From Acidiphilium sp. 37-60-79 (GTDB taxonomy: Bacteria; Pseudomonadota; Alphaproteobacteria; Acetobacterales; Acetobacteraceae), in assembly GCA_002279355.1 (NCBI GenBank), contig NCBV01000037.1, positions 1 through 64,000 on the forward strand: a stretch of 64,000 bases of DNA, read 5' to 3'. Shown here in pieces: positions 1 to 8,846 of this stretch. Every line of letters begins with the position of its first letter. Position 1 is the first letter of the stretch. The translations under genes were made by a program, and so were the position numbers. The notes beneath the pieces were generated by a model that had not been told where the DNA came from, did not search any database, and was given only the letters and a program-made list of their open reading frames with translations.

Positions 1-46
1 GCCTTCCAAGCTGGTTGTGCGGGTTCGATTCCCGTCGCCCGCTCCA
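1..46 (+). tRNA. tRNA-Gly (TCC), 3' part
   Basis: The window opens inside the anticodon loop of a tRNA. The loop reads CTTCCAA with anticodon TCC at 5-7. A TTCGATT T-loop and a 3' end ...CGCCCGCT-CCA at 35-46 follow. The 5' half is outside the window. A tRNA-Gly just before tRNA-Trp, secE and nusG is a common bacterial arrangement, although tufA often lies between the two tRNAs and is absent here. Confidence 0.85.
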
Positions 47-119
47 CGCGACCCTTGACAGCGATGCCCGCGCGGTGTGCAAGCCACTCGCGCGCTGGAC
101 TTGTCGCCGTCTGGTTTGC

Positions 120-196
120 AGGGGTGTAGCTCAATTGGCTAGAGCGCCGGTCTCCAAAACCGGAGGCTGGGGGTTCGAGACCCTCCACCCCTGCCA
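120..196 (+). tRNA. tRNA-Trp (CCA)
   Basis: A complete cloverleaf can be read. The acceptor stem AGGGGTG (120-126) pairs with CACCCCT (186-192), followed by discriminator G and an encoded CCA (194-196). The anticodon loop TCTCCAAAA carries anticodon CCA, and the T-arm contains GGTTCGAGACC. Position just upstream of secE-nusG fits tRNA-Trp in many bacteria. Confidence 0.95.
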
Positions 197-310
197 CCAG
201 GCGCGTCAATCGCGGCGCTGGCTTGGCGAGGCAATTTGGCTAAACAACCCGACACGACCCACGAGACGACGTTTTTCTCATTGATTTGACCGCGTCCGAA
301 ACTGAGGAGC

Positions 311-514
311 ATGGCGAAATTGGCGTTCAACCCGGCAAAATTCCTGCGTGATGTGCGCAGCGAAGCCGCCAAAACCACCTGGCCGACCCGCCGCGAAACC
401 CTGACCACCACCGGTTTGGTCCTCGCGATGGTCGTGGTCACCATCATTTTCTTCATCGTGGTTGATCAAGCGATCAGCCTCGCGATGCGCGCATTATTCG
501 GAATCGGAAGCTGA
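311..514 (+). CDS. secE: preprotein translocase subunit SecE
   Basis: A 67-residue protein with the SecE pattern: an N-terminal amphipathic stretch with the conserved TTWPTRRE segment (about residues 22-29) followed by one hydrophobic transmembrane helix (about 35-58). SecE clamps SecY in the inner-membrane protein-conducting channel. The start ATG at 311 follows a GAGGAG ribosome binding site. It lies 8 bp before nusG, its usual operon partner. The short single-helix form is normal outside the enterobacteria. Confidence 0.95.
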   Translation: MAKLAFNPAKFLRDVRSEAAKTTWPTRRETLTTTGLVLAMVVVTIIFFIVVDQAISLAMRALFGIGS

Positions 515-522
515 GGGATCTC

Positions 523-1053
523 ATGGCCAAGCGTTGGTATGTTTTGCATGTTTATTCGGGGTTCGAGAAAAAAATCGCGACCCAAATCCACGAAGCGGCA
601 GCCCAGAAGGGCCTGACCGACCAGATCGAGAGCGTGCTGGTGCCCACCGAGGAGGTGGTCGAAATCCGCCGCGCCCAGAAGGTCAATGCCGAGCGCAAGT
701 TCTTTCCCGGCTATGTGCTGATCAAAATGGAACTCACCGATGATGCCTGGCATCTGGTGCGTGACATCCCCAAAGTGACCGGCTTCCTCGGCAGCAAAAG
801 CCGTCCCACCCCCATTTCGGACGCCGAAGCCGAACGGATGATGCGCCAAGTTCAGGAAGGCACCGAAAATCGCCGCCCCGCCATTCTGTTCGAAATCGGC
901 GAACAGGTCCGCGTGGCCGATGGGCCGTTTACCAGCTTCCAGGGCACGATCGAAGACATCAACGAAGAACATAGCCGGGTCAAAGTCTCGGTGGTTATTT
1001 TCGGACGCCCCACCGCGGTCGATCTCGAATACGGCCAAGTCGAAAAGCTTTGA
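523..1053 (+). CDS. nusG: transcription termination/antitermination factor NusG
   Basis: A 176-residue protein of normal NusG length. It begins with the NGN domain (WYVLHVYSGFEKKIA near the N-terminus, then a FPGYVLIKM segment) and ends with a KOW domain (VRVADGPFTSFQGTIEDI, about residues 128-145). NusG binds RNA polymerase and couples transcription to translation or Rho. It forms an operon with secE. rplK-rplA-rplJ-rplL usually follow it, but here a terminator and an oppositely oriented gene follow. Confidence 0.96.
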   Translation: MAKRWYVLHVYSGFEKKIATQIHEAAAQKGLTDQIESVLVPTEEVVEIRRAQKVNAERKFFPGYVLIKMELTDDAWHLVRDIPKVTGFLGSKSRPTPISDAEAERMMRQVQEGTENRRPAILFEIGEQVRVADGPFTSFQGTIEDINEEHSRVKVSVVIFGRPTAVDLEYGQVEKL

Positions 1054-1061
1054 CGCATGCT

Positions 1062-1083
1062 CCGGCCTGCATCAGCAGGCCGG
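1062..1083 (+). terminator. hairpin terminator between nusG and dmeF
   Basis: A perfect 9-bp stem CCGGCCTGC/GCAGGCCGG closes an ATCA loop. It is followed by ATTT on the plus strand. It sits 8 bp after the nusG stop and 6 bp from the 3' end of the convergent transporter gene, so it could serve both transcripts. The T-tract is weak. Confidence 0.75.
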
Positions 1084-1089
1084 ATTTGG

Positions 1090-2394
1090 CTAAATCGGCT
1101 CCACCTCCACCGTCACATGCGATAATCCACTCACCGCCGATAGCTTGCGCCGATAGGCAGCAGGCGTCGCGGGGGCGCTGGTGCGTAGCGCAATAATCGC
1201 GGCCAAATGCCCCGGCCCCACCCGCCACACATGTAAATCACTCACCCGGTCACCGTCACGCTCCAATGTCGAGCGGATTTGCTCCGGAATATCGGCGCCG
1301 GGCGTCATGTCGAGCAAAATCGCGCCGGCGGCGCGCACCAGCCCCACCGCCCAATTCGCCACCACCAGCGCACCCACCAGCCCCATCACCGGGTCCATCC
1401 AGACCCAGCCGAGAAATTTTGCCATCAGCAAGCCCACGATCACCAGCCCGGACACGGCCGAATCCGCTAGCACATGCACATAAGCCGCACGCATATTGAA
1501 ATCCCGATGCACCGCCGCATTCGTCGCACCCGGCTCTGGCGCCGAGGGTTCGGCAAATTCCAACTCATGAACTTCATCAAGCCCGGTCTCGTCGTGCCCC
1601 GCAGTCCCGGTCAGGCGCAACCGCAGCAAAAACGCATGCGGCTCGGGAATTTCTTCAACCGATTCCCAAAAATCTGCGCGTTCAACGAGAGCAAAAGACT
1701 GCACCAGATCACCGCGCACGGTCTCAACCGCAACCTGTACCCCCGGCACTATGCCCCGCAGCCGAAAGCGTGGTGGCACCCCCGCCTCGAAAATTTCCAC
1801 GCCAATCCGCCCCGCCGCACTCGCCACGACGACCGGTTCGGCGTCATGATCATGCCCATGGTCATGATGCCCATGGTCATGATGCCCGTGATCATGATGC
1901 CCGTGCCCGTGCCCGTGATCATGACCGTGATCATGATCCCCCGCCAGCACCCAGGCGCTGACCGCGTTCACTCCTAACCCCAGCACTGCAATCGGGATCG
2001 CTGCCGCGTAATCGATCCGCTCGGGCGCAAAAAACCGGCTCAACGCCTCATAGCCAATGAGCACCGAAAACATCGCGAGGATGATGGCGCTGGTAAAAGC
2101 CGCCAAATCGCCCAGCTTGCCGGTGCCCATGGCAAAGCGTCGATCCGCCGCGTGCTTGCGCGCATAGCGATAGGCCAAGGCCGCCAGCAGCATGACCCCG
2201 GCATGGGTGCTCATATGAATGCCGTCCGCCACCAGCGCGATCGAATGAAATATTGACCCGCCAATGATTTCAACCAGCATCATCACACTGGTCAGCCCGA
2301 CCACAACCCAGGTTTTGCGCTCGTTCGCCGCGCTCGCCGCACCCAGAAAAAAATGGCTATGGTCGCCGCTCTCGGGCATCATCGCCTGATCCAT
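1090..2394 (-). CDS. dmeF: DmeF-like cation diffusion facilitator (Co/Ni efflux)
   Basis: A 434-residue CDF-family exporter. The DGIHMSTHA motif replaces the usual second Asp of transmembrane helix 2 by His, as in DmeF-type proteins, and HVLADS lies in the later helix. Between the two membrane halves is a cytoplasmic loop with a long His/Asp/Gly run (about residues 153-183) and then an inserted soluble segment of roughly 100 residues. Known DmeF proteins exchange Co2+ or Ni2+ for protons across the inner membrane; the metal here is inferred. No DmeR/FrmR-type regulator is adjacent. The gene is convergent with nusG. Confidence 0.85.
   Translation of the reverse strand: MDQAMMPESGDHSHFFLGAASAANERKTWVVVGLTSVMMLVEIIGGSIFHSIALVADGIHMSTHAGVMLLAALAYRYARKHAADRRFAMGTGKLGDLAAFTSAIILAMFSVLIGYEALSRFFAPERIDYAAAIPIAVLGLGVNAVSAWVLAGDHDHGHDHGHGHGHHDHGHHDHGHHDHGHDHDAEPVVVASAAGRIGVEIFEAGVPPRFRLRGIVPGVQVAVETVRGDLVQSFALVERADFWESVEEIPEPHAFLLRLRLTGTAGHDETGLDEVHELEFAEPSAPEPGATNAAVHRDFNMRAAYVHVLADSAVSGLVIVGLLMAKFLGWVWMDPVMGLVGALVVANWAVGLVRAAGAILLDMTPGADIPEQIRSTLERDGDRVSDLHVWRVGPGHLAAIIALRTSAPATPAAYRRKLSAVSGLSHVTVEVEPI
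1844..1940 (-). repeat. tandem repeat coding for the His-rich metal loop
   Basis: Imperfect 15-bp units (CATGATGCCCATGGT and close variants) repeat inside the transporter gene. On the coding strand they give repeated His-Asp-His-Gly units. Such arrays change length easily by slippage without breaking the frame when the unit is 15 bp. Confidence 0.8.
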
Positions 2395-2542
2395 CGCCCA
2401 ACCCTCTCTATGATTGTCGTGAGAGACTAGCTGAAATTTCGGAGGCTAAAAACCCTCGCCTGACCGATTGCCGCCACGCCGCAACGCTGTTACCATAACG
2501 CAATTAAATTGCGGCCACGCCGTCCCAGGAGCCAGTGCATCA

Positions 2543-2980
2543 ATGGACCAGCTGATCGCGTCATTGTTTTCAATGTTGTTTACCGTGCTCGCGATTGGTT
2601 TCGGGCTCGCGATCGGCGCTAGTTCATGGATTGGTTATCATCTCGGCGTGATGCCAAAAACCGTGCAGATCGTCGCGGTGGTTTGTTTTGTGCCGCCGAC
2701 ATTACTTTATCTCGCATCATACCGCGCCATCGTGATCTCGCCAGTATTGCGCCGATGGGCTGCGCAAAACGGCGTGTCTTTGGGCAAAATCCGCCGGCGC
2801 ACGGATTTCACGGCGCCGCCCGAAACCCGGGTCAGTCTGTTGATGGATAACCAATATCTAGCCTTTTATTCAGCCGAAGTGCTGGGTGGCCCACCGGCAA
2901 CGGCCTATTTTCGCCTGTTGGTGATCGCGCCACTTGGCATCGCGATGATTCGTGCCAGCACGATCCTCCGATCGGATTGA
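2543..2980 (+). CDS. small inner-membrane protein, unknown function
   Basis: A 145-residue protein with two clear hydrophobic helices near the N-terminus (about residues 8-33 and 41-60), a basic cytoplasmic stretch and a weaker hydrophobic segment near the C-terminus. I do not recognise the family. The start ATG at 2543 is preferred over an upstream in-frame codon because AGGAG lies 11 bp before it. It stands alone between a divergent exporter and a CtaG-like gene in the same direction. Confidence 0.7.
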   Translation: MDQLIASLFSMLFTVLAIGFGLAIGASSWIGYHLGVMPKTVQIVAVVCFVPPTLLYLASYRAIVISPVLRRWAAQNGVSLGKIRRRTDFTAPPETRVSLLMDNQYLAFYSAEVLGGPPATAYFRLLVIAPLGIAMIRASTILRSD

Positions 2981-3050
2981 TCATCAATCCTGACGAAGCA
3001 ATCAGGCTCGGCTTTTTGCCCGATCGGCGCGCAACGCCTATAAGAGCTTG

Positions 3051-3992
3051 ATGTTCACTGACGATCGACGTGCCTTGCCCTTGATCATCCTGCTCGGCTT
3101 CGCGCTGGATCTGGCCTGCCGCCTGATCCCCGCCGATTTGCCGGCCATCGCGCCATTCGCCTTCAATATTCCGATTTATCTGGGTTGCACGCTGGCCCCG
3201 CTTTGGTATTGGCGTGGCTACCGTGCCACCAGCCCGATCAATCGCCCGGCCCTTTGGCGTCCGGTGGCCTTTTATCTCGGCGTCGCGCTGATCTATATCG
3301 TGCTGCAAACCCGCTTCGAATATGCTGCCCAGCATATGTTTTTCCTCAATCGCCTGCAGCAGATGACGATTGGCGTGTTTGCGCCATTCCTGATCGCCTT
3401 TTGCTGGCCCGGCGAGGTGCTGGCCTTGGGCACGCCGCCAACCGTGCTGCGGGTGTTGCGCCATCCGCTGATCCGCCGCCCGCTCACTGTGCTGCGTTAC
3501 CCGGTCATCTGCGCCTTGATCATGCTCGCCGTGACCGATGTCTGGCTGATCCCCAGCGTCGATCTCGCCGCCATGCTCGATGCGCAGCTTTACAATATCA
3601 TGAACCTGTCGATGATCGGCTCGGGGCTGTTGTTTTGGTTCGTGGTGCTGGACCCACGCCCGCGCCCGCAATCGCGCCATACTTATCTCACCCGCATGGT
3701 CACCGGCTTTCTGACTATGTTTCCGAGCATCTTGGTGGCGGCGACCATCGCGCTCTCCAACACCGTTTTTTACAATTTCTATAGCCTGTGCGGTCGGCTT
3801 TATCCCGGCATCAGCCCGCAATATGACCAACTTCTCGGTGGGATGATCCAATGGATTCCGCCCGGCCTGCTCAACACCGCCGTGCTGTTCGTGATGCTCA
3901 ATGCGCTGCGCAAAAACGAGGAAAAAACCGCCGATGCACGCCCAATCCCGGTCGGCGCGCGGGTGATCGAAGCGAAATGGACGGGCCGTTGA
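3051..3992 (+). CDS. CtaG-like (caa3_CtaG family) multipass membrane protein
   Basis: A protein of 313 residues with about seven hydrophobic helices. The QHMFFLNRLQQMTIGVFAPF stretch and the later LGGMIQWIPPGLL motif resemble the caa3-type CtaG family, which supports assembly of cytochrome c oxidase or copper delivery in other bacteria. ATG 3051 is chosen over the TTG three bases earlier. A strong ribosome binding site is not visible. No oxidase genes are near, so the exact role is open. The usual rseP gene is missing from this position before bamA. Confidence 0.7.
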   Translation: MFTDDRRALPLIILLGFALDLACRLIPADLPAIAPFAFNIPIYLGCTLAPLWYWRGYRATSPINRPALWRPVAFYLGVALIYIVLQTRFEYAAQHMFFLNRLQQMTIGVFAPFLIAFCWPGEVLALGTPPTVLRVLRHPLIRRPLTVLRYPVICALIMLAVTDVWLIPSVDLAAMLDAQLYNIMNLSMIGSGLLFWFVVLDPRPRPQSRHTYLTRMVTGFLTMFPSILVAATIALSNTVFYNFYSLCGRLYPGISPQYDQLLGGMIQWIPPGLLNTAVLFVMLNALRKNEEKTADARPIPVGARVIEAKWTGR

Positions 3993-4140
3993 CCCGATAT
4001 TTAGGCACCCGGCACTGGTCCTCATTCACCACACGGTCTTGCGAAGCCGCTCGGTTGCCGCTAGGCCCCAAATCGAGCAACGCCGCAGCGGCGGCATCAC
4101 GCAGCATTAGCCGCATGGACGGCCAGGAGCAGGACAGGAG

Positions 4141-6444
4141 ATGATGGTGCGGCGAGCACGATGGGCCTTGATGGCATCGATCTGCATGGTTCCCACCCTG
4201 CTCATGCAGGCAACCCAACCGGCGCAGGCGGCCCCGCGCCCGCAGCCCGCGCAGGCGCAACCAACCGGCGGCACGATCGCGGCCATTCGCGTGGTCGGCA
4301 ATCACCGCATCGCAACCAGCACGATCCTGTCCTATATCCTGCTCACCCCTGGCGATCCATTCAGCAGCAGCCAGATCAATCTCAGCCTGAAAACGCTCTA
4401 TGCCACCGGCCTGTTCAGCAACGCCGAAATTACCCGCCAGGGCAATACGCTGGTGGTCGCGGTGCGCGAAAACCCGGTGGTCAATCAAGTCTATTTCGAG
4501 GGCAACAAGGCGGTCAAAGACAAATCGCTGAAAAAAGTGGTCAGCCTGCAACCCGGTGCGGTGTTCACCACAGCGGCGGCCGCGGCCGACACCAAAGCCG
4601 TGCTCGGCGATTTCGCGAAACATGGCCGCTATGATGCGCAAGTCACGCCTGAAATCGTCCGCCTGCCGGAAAACCGCGTCAATGTGGTGTTCAAATGCGT
4701 GCAAGGGCCGGAAACCCTGATCAGCCGGATCAATTTCATCGGCAATCATCACTTTGATCAATCCAAACTCCGCGAAGTCGTCTCCTCGCGCCAGAATGCC
4801 TGGTTCCGCTTCCTCAGCGATTCCGATCACTACGATCCTGAACGGATCAAATATGACGAAGAGCTGATTACCCGGTTTTATTTCCATCACGGCTATGCCG
4901 ATTTCAAGCTCGATAGCGCCACCGCCCAGCTCGCCCCGAACCGCAAATCCTTCTTCCTCACCTTCGTGATGACCGAAGGTCCGCGTTACCGGGTTGGCAG
5001 CGTGCAGGTGGTCTCCTCGGTGCCGCATCTGTCCGGCAAAAGCCTGCGCGCCCTGGTGCCCATCGAAAAAGGCGATATTTTCGATGGCGATGCGCTGCGC
5101 ACCGCCGTCAAACGCATCTCGACCCAAGTGCAGGACAAAGGCTTCGCCTTCGCCCAAGTCGAGCCGGACGTGAAGGAAAACCACAAAGCCCACACCATTG
5201 CCCTGACCTTCCGGGTGATCAATGGGGGCATTATCCGCCGCCAAGTCGAACTCGCTCCTGGCGATGCGTATAACCAGACGGCGGTGAAGGCCTCAAAGCA
5301 AAATCTCAAAGATCTCGGTTTCTTTGCCAAAAAGGGCCTGAGCGTCAAACCAGTCCCTGCGGGTCAGCCGGACGAGGTGAACCTCATCGTCAACGTGCCA
5401 GAAAAAGCCAATGGCCAATTCTCGCTCGGCGGCGGCTACTCGACCGATCTCGGCGCCTTGCTCAATATCGGCCTGAGCCAGAATGATTTCATCGGCACCG
5501 GTATCAACGCCTCGATCAGCGCCCTGCTCGCGCAAAAAGGCACCCAGTTCAATCTCGGCGTGACCAACCCCTATTTCATGGGCCGCAACCTTGTCGCCGG
5601 GTTCGATCTGTTCCGCACCGATACCTCGAACACGACCAGCTATGTGTTCAGCGAGCGCTCAATCGGCGGCGATGTCCGCCTGGGCTTCCGCTATAATCAC
5701 CATGTCAGCCAAGCCTTCTCCTACACGCTGTCCACCCGCAACATTTACAACGTGGTGCCCGGTGCCAGCCTCTATATTCTGAGCGAGCAAGGCTCGACCA
5801 CGCTGTCGCAACTCACCCAGTCGCTGACCTTCAACTACACCAACGACCCGGTGGACCCGACCCGCGGCGGCGAAATCTCGTTCACCACCAGCTATGCCGG
5901 GCTCGGCGGCTCCGCCAAATTCCTCCGCCTGGAAACGCGCGCGGCCTATTATATTCCGCTGCGCCGCTATCTCGGCAGCAAGGGCTATGTGCTCGAATTC
6001 AAAGCCCATGTTGGTTACCTCTATGACCTATTCGGCTATCACTCGACGCTGTCGGATCGCTTCTTCCTCGGCGGCAACAGCCTGCTCGGCTTCCAAACCG
6101 GCGGTGCTGGCCCGCATGACACCGTCTACGGCGATAGTCTGGGTGGCCGCTTTATCTATACCGAGGATAATATTCTGAACTTCCCGCTGCCGGTCAGCCC
6201 GGATCTGGGCGTATCGGGCTTCGCCTTCGCCGATGTCGGTAGCCTGTCGCAAGTCAGTCAACTCAAGGTCAACGGCGTGGTGCTCCCGGTTTATGACAAC
6301 CCGGCGCCGCGCGTCTCGGTTGGCGTTGGCGTGGCCTGGAATACGCCGTTCGGCTTGATCGATCTGTCGTTCGCCGAGCCGATCAAGAAGTACAAATACG
6401 ACCAAGTCGAACAATTCCGTGTCTCTTTCGGCACCCATTTCTAA
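4141..6444 (+). CDS. bamA: outer membrane protein assembly factor BamA
   Basis: A 767-residue Omp85 protein. A signal peptide ending near AQAAP precedes five POTRA domains (about residues 45-400), the first starting IAAIRVVGNHRI. The membrane barrel follows (about 410-767), with the SDRFFLGG version of the conserved RFF/GG loop and a terminal Phe typical of outer-membrane barrels. BamA inserts barrel proteins into the outer membrane. AGGACAGGAG lies just before the ATG. skp and the lipid A genes follow in the same direction. Confidence 0.96.
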   Translation: MMVRRARWALMASICMVPTLLMQATQPAQAAPRPQPAQAQPTGGTIAAIRVVGNHRIATSTILSYILLTPGDPFSSSQINLSLKTLYATGLFSNAEITRQGNTLVVAVRENPVVNQVYFEGNKAVKDKSLKKVVSLQPGAVFTTAAAAADTKAVLGDFAKHGRYDAQVTPEIVRLPENRVNVVFKCVQGPETLISRINFIGNHHFDQSKLREVVSSRQNAWFRFLSDSDHYDPERIKYDEELITRFYFHHGYADFKLDSATAQLAPNRKSFFLTFVMTEGPRYRVGSVQVVSSVPHLSGKSLRALVPIEKGDIFDGDALRTAVKRISTQVQDKGFAFAQVEPDVKENHKAHTIALTFRVINGGIIRRQVELAPGDAYNQTAVKASKQNLKDLGFFAKKGLSVKPVPAGQPDEVNLIVNVPEKANGQFSLGGGYSTDLGALLNIGLSQNDFIGTGINASISALLAQKGTQFNLGVTNPYFMGRNLVAGFDLFRTDTSNTTSYVFSERSIGGDVRLGFRYNHHVSQAFSYTLSTRNIYNVVPGASLYILSEQGSTTLSQLTQSLTFNYTNDPVDPTRGGEISFTTSYAGLGGSAKFLRLETRAAYYIPLRRYLGSKGYVLEFKAHVGYLYDLFGYHSTLSDRFFLGGNSLLGFQTGGAGPHDTVYGDSLGGRFIYTEDNILNFPLPVSPDLGVSGFAFADVGSLSQVSQLKVNGVVLPVYDNPAPRVSVGVGVAWNTPFGLIDLSFAEPIKKYKYDQVEQFRVSFGTHF

Positions 6445-6460
6445 TCCAACGAGGTCTTCT

Positions 6461-7234
6461 GTGAAATCCTTCGCGCCCCGCCTGCTCGCCGCCAGCCTAC
6501 CCGCTCTTGCCCTCTGCGCCTTTGGCGTCTCGAGTGCCTATGCGCAAAGCAAAAGCCCTGGCTACTTCATCCCCCATAAGGCGGCCGCCCCCGTCAGCCA
6601 TATGGCTGCCCCCGTTGCAGCATCGTCCGCGGCATCGCCCGTGGCACCCCAGCAACCTGCGCAGCCAAAATTGCCGCCGATCCCCAATTTGCCTGCTTTG
6701 CCGAAGGAAGCCCCACCCCCCGCCGCGATCATCGGCGTGCTTTCGGTGCCGGAAATCATGCAGCAATCCACCGCTGCACGCGGGGTTGAAACCATCATCC
6801 AGCAGCGCCGCACCGTGCTCGCGAAGGAAGCCCAGGCCGAGCAAAAGCGCATTGAAGCCGAGCAAAAAACGATCGAGGCGGAAAAAGCCAAACTGACCAA
6901 GCCCGTCCTAGTGAGCAAGGAAAAAGCCCTGCAAGTCGAGATCGAAAAAGATCAGGTGAAATTCCATAATCAGGGCGTCGCCATCGAAATTTCGGCGCGC
7001 ACTGCCTTGGGTAAAATCGAATCCACCCTGATCGCGGTGATCCGTCAGGTCGCCCAAGCGCATGACATGAACTTGGTGTTGCACCGCTCGCAAGTCGCGC
7101 TGAACTCGAATAAAATCGATATCTCCACCGAGGTCGCGACCCAGCTTAACAAAATCCTGCCGAGCGTCGCGGTGCCGCCCTCAATCGTGCCGAAATCGGT
7201 TGCCGCCGCACAAGCAGCGCCGCCGAAAAAGTAA
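6461..7234 (+). CDS. skp: OmpH/Skp-family periplasmic chaperone
   Basis: A protein of 257 residues. It has a signal peptide ending at AYAQS, a Pro/Ala-rich linker, then the OmpH/Skp core: a VLSVPEIMQQSTAARG strand-helix segment, a long charged coiled coil rich in E, K, A and Q (about residues 105-155), and a DMNLVLHRSQVAL C-terminal strand region. Skp holds unfolded outer-membrane proteins on the way to BamA. The start is GTG 6461, preceded by GAGG; an upstream ATG inside bamA lacks these signals. The Pro-rich linker makes it longer than the usual 160-190 residues. Confidence 0.9.
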   Translation: MKSFAPRLLAASLPALALCAFGVSSAYAQSKSPGYFIPHKAAAPVSHMAAPVAASSAASPVAPQQPAQPKLPPIPNLPALPKEAPPPAAIIGVLSVPEIMQQSTAARGVETIIQQRRTVLAKEAQAEQKRIEAEQKTIEAEKAKLTKPVLVSKEKALQVEIEKDQVKFHNQGVAIEISARTALGKIESTLIAVIRQVAQAHDMNLVLHRSQVALNSNKIDISTEVATQLNKILPSVAVPPSIVPKSVAAAQAAPPKK

Positions 7235-7244
7235 TTTTTCTCCG

Positions 7245-8306
7245 ATGGACGCCAAAGCGGCACCCAACCCCATCACCACCATCGCCGCGCCTGATTTCCA
7301 CCCTAGGCGCGGCCCCTTTACCCTCGCGGTCATCGGCGAAACTCTCGGCATCGCGGTGCCTGACCGGCTGCTCGGACTCCCGATCGACGACGTCGCAGCC
7401 CTTGATCGCGCAGGCCCCGACCAAATCAGCTTCCTCGATAATCGCCGCTATCGCAGCGCGCTGAGCCAAACCAGCGCCGCCGCTGTCATTCTCGCCGCTG
7501 AAAATCTACCCCACTGCCCGCCCAACGCGGTCCCGCTGGTGACCAGCGAACCCTATCTCGCCTGGGCGCGGGTCTGCGCGCTGTTTCACCCGCGCTCCCT
7601 CGCCCATCCCGGCATCCACCCCAGCGCAATCATCGATCCGAGCGCACTCGTCGATCCAAGCGCCGAAATCGGTCCCCTCGCCATCATCGGCGCGGGCGCC
7701 AAAATCGGCGCCCATACCATCATCGGCCCGCAGGTTAGCATCGGCGCCCACTGCGTAATCGGTTCCGATTGTCACATCGGCGCGCAGGTCAGCATCGCCT
7801 ATGCCATTTTGGGTGATCGCATCACCATTCATCCTGGCGCCCGGATCGGCCAGGACGGCTTCGGCTTTGCCGTCGGGGCCAATGGTTTTACGCTGGTCCC
7901 GCAACTTGGCTGTGTGCGCATCGATCATGACGTTTCGATCGGTGCTAACACCACGATTGATCGTGGCTCCGCCCAGGATACCATCATCGGCGCGGGCACC
8001 CGCATCGATAATCAGGTGCAAATCGCGCATAATGTGCGCATCGGTCGCTATTGCGTTATTTGCGCGCAAGCCGGCATTTCCGGCTCATCGAGCCTGGGGG
8101 ATCGCGTGACCATCGCCGGGCAAGCCGGGTTCGTCGGCCATATTCATGTCGGCAGTGGTGCACGCATCGGCGGTCAAGCCGGCATCATGGCCGATGTGCC
8201 CGCCGGCGCGGAGTATGTCGGCAGCCCCGCCCAACCGGCCCGCGATTTTTTTCGTGGTGTCGCCCTGTTGCGCCAACTCGCCCGGCGTTCCAATACTCGC
8301 GGATAA
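7245..8306 (+). CDS. lpxD: UDP-3-O-acylglucosamine N-acyltransferase
   Basis: A protein of 353 residues. An N-terminal uridine-binding domain is followed by a left-handed beta-helix of hexapeptide repeats (IGAGAKIGAHTIIG and similar, about residues 125-300) and a C-terminal helix. The repeat contains HNVRIGRYC, with the catalytic-type His. LpxD adds the second, N-linked acyl chain in lipid A synthesis. It follows skp by 10 bp. ATG 7245 is used rather than an earlier TTG overlapping skp. Confidence 0.95.
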   Translation: MDAKAAPNPITTIAAPDFHPRRGPFTLAVIGETLGIAVPDRLLGLPIDDVAALDRAGPDQISFLDNRRYRSALSQTSAAAVILAAENLPHCPPNAVPLVTSEPYLAWARVCALFHPRSLAHPGIHPSAIIDPSALVDPSAEIGPLAIIGAGAKIGAHTIIGPQVSIGAHCVIGSDCHIGAQVSIAYAILGDRITIHPGARIGQDGFGFAVGANGFTLVPQLGCVRIDHDVSIGANTTIDRGSAQDTIIGAGTRIDNQVQIAHNVRIGRYCVICAQAGISGSSSLGDRVTIAGQAGFVGHIHVGSGARIGGQAGIMADVPAGAEYVGSPAQPARDFFRGVALLRQLARRSNTRG

Positions 8307-8342
8307 CCGAACACCCCCACCTTCAGCAGATAGCGGACCCCC

Positions 8343-8846
8343 ATGATGGACGGCACCCAACCAGACCCCGCCAGCACGACCCCGCCCGGCGGTAAAACCA
8401 TTGATATCGCAGGCATCATGCACGCGATCCCGCATCGATTTCCGTTCCTGCTGATCGACCGGGTCACCGATTTGCATGCTGACCGCTCTGCCATCGGCGT
8501 CAAAAATGTCTCGATCAACGAGCATTTCTTCGATGGCCATTTTCCCGGCCATCCGGTCATGCCAGGCGTGCTGATCATCGAGGCGATGGCCCAAACCGCC
8601 GCCGTGCTGGTGGTCGAAACGCTCGGCCCGGACGCGGCGGGCAAGGTGGTCTATTTCATGTCGGTCGAGGGCGCAAAGTTCCGCCGCCCCGTCATCCCCG
8701 GCGATAGCTTGCGCATTCACGTGGAAAAACAACGCAATCGCGGGCCGGTCTGGCGCTTTGCGGGCGTCGCCAAAGTCGATGGCGTCACCGTCGCTGAGGC
8801 GGTATTCGCTGCGATGATCACCGACCGCAAGGCCGAGGTCCGATGA
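8343..8846 (+). CDS. fabZ: 3-hydroxyacyl-ACP dehydratase FabZ
   Basis: A 167-residue hot-dog fold protein. HRFPFLLIDRV and the active-site stretch FFDGHFPGHPVMPGVLIIEA (catalytic His and, a helix later, Glu) identify FabZ. It dehydrates 3-hydroxyacyl-ACP in fatty acid synthesis and competes with LpxA/LpxD for that substrate. Its stop overlaps the lpxA start by 4 bp (ATGA), so the two are probably translationally coupled. Confidence 0.96.
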   Translation: MMDGTQPDPASTTPPGGKTIDIAGIMHAIPHRFPFLLIDRVTDLHADRSAIGVKNVSINEHFFDGHFPGHPVMPGVLIIEAMAQTAAVLVVETLGPDAAGKVVYFMSVEGAKFRRPVIPGDSLRIHVEKQRNRGPVWRFAGVAKVDGVTVAEAVFAAMITDRKAEVR

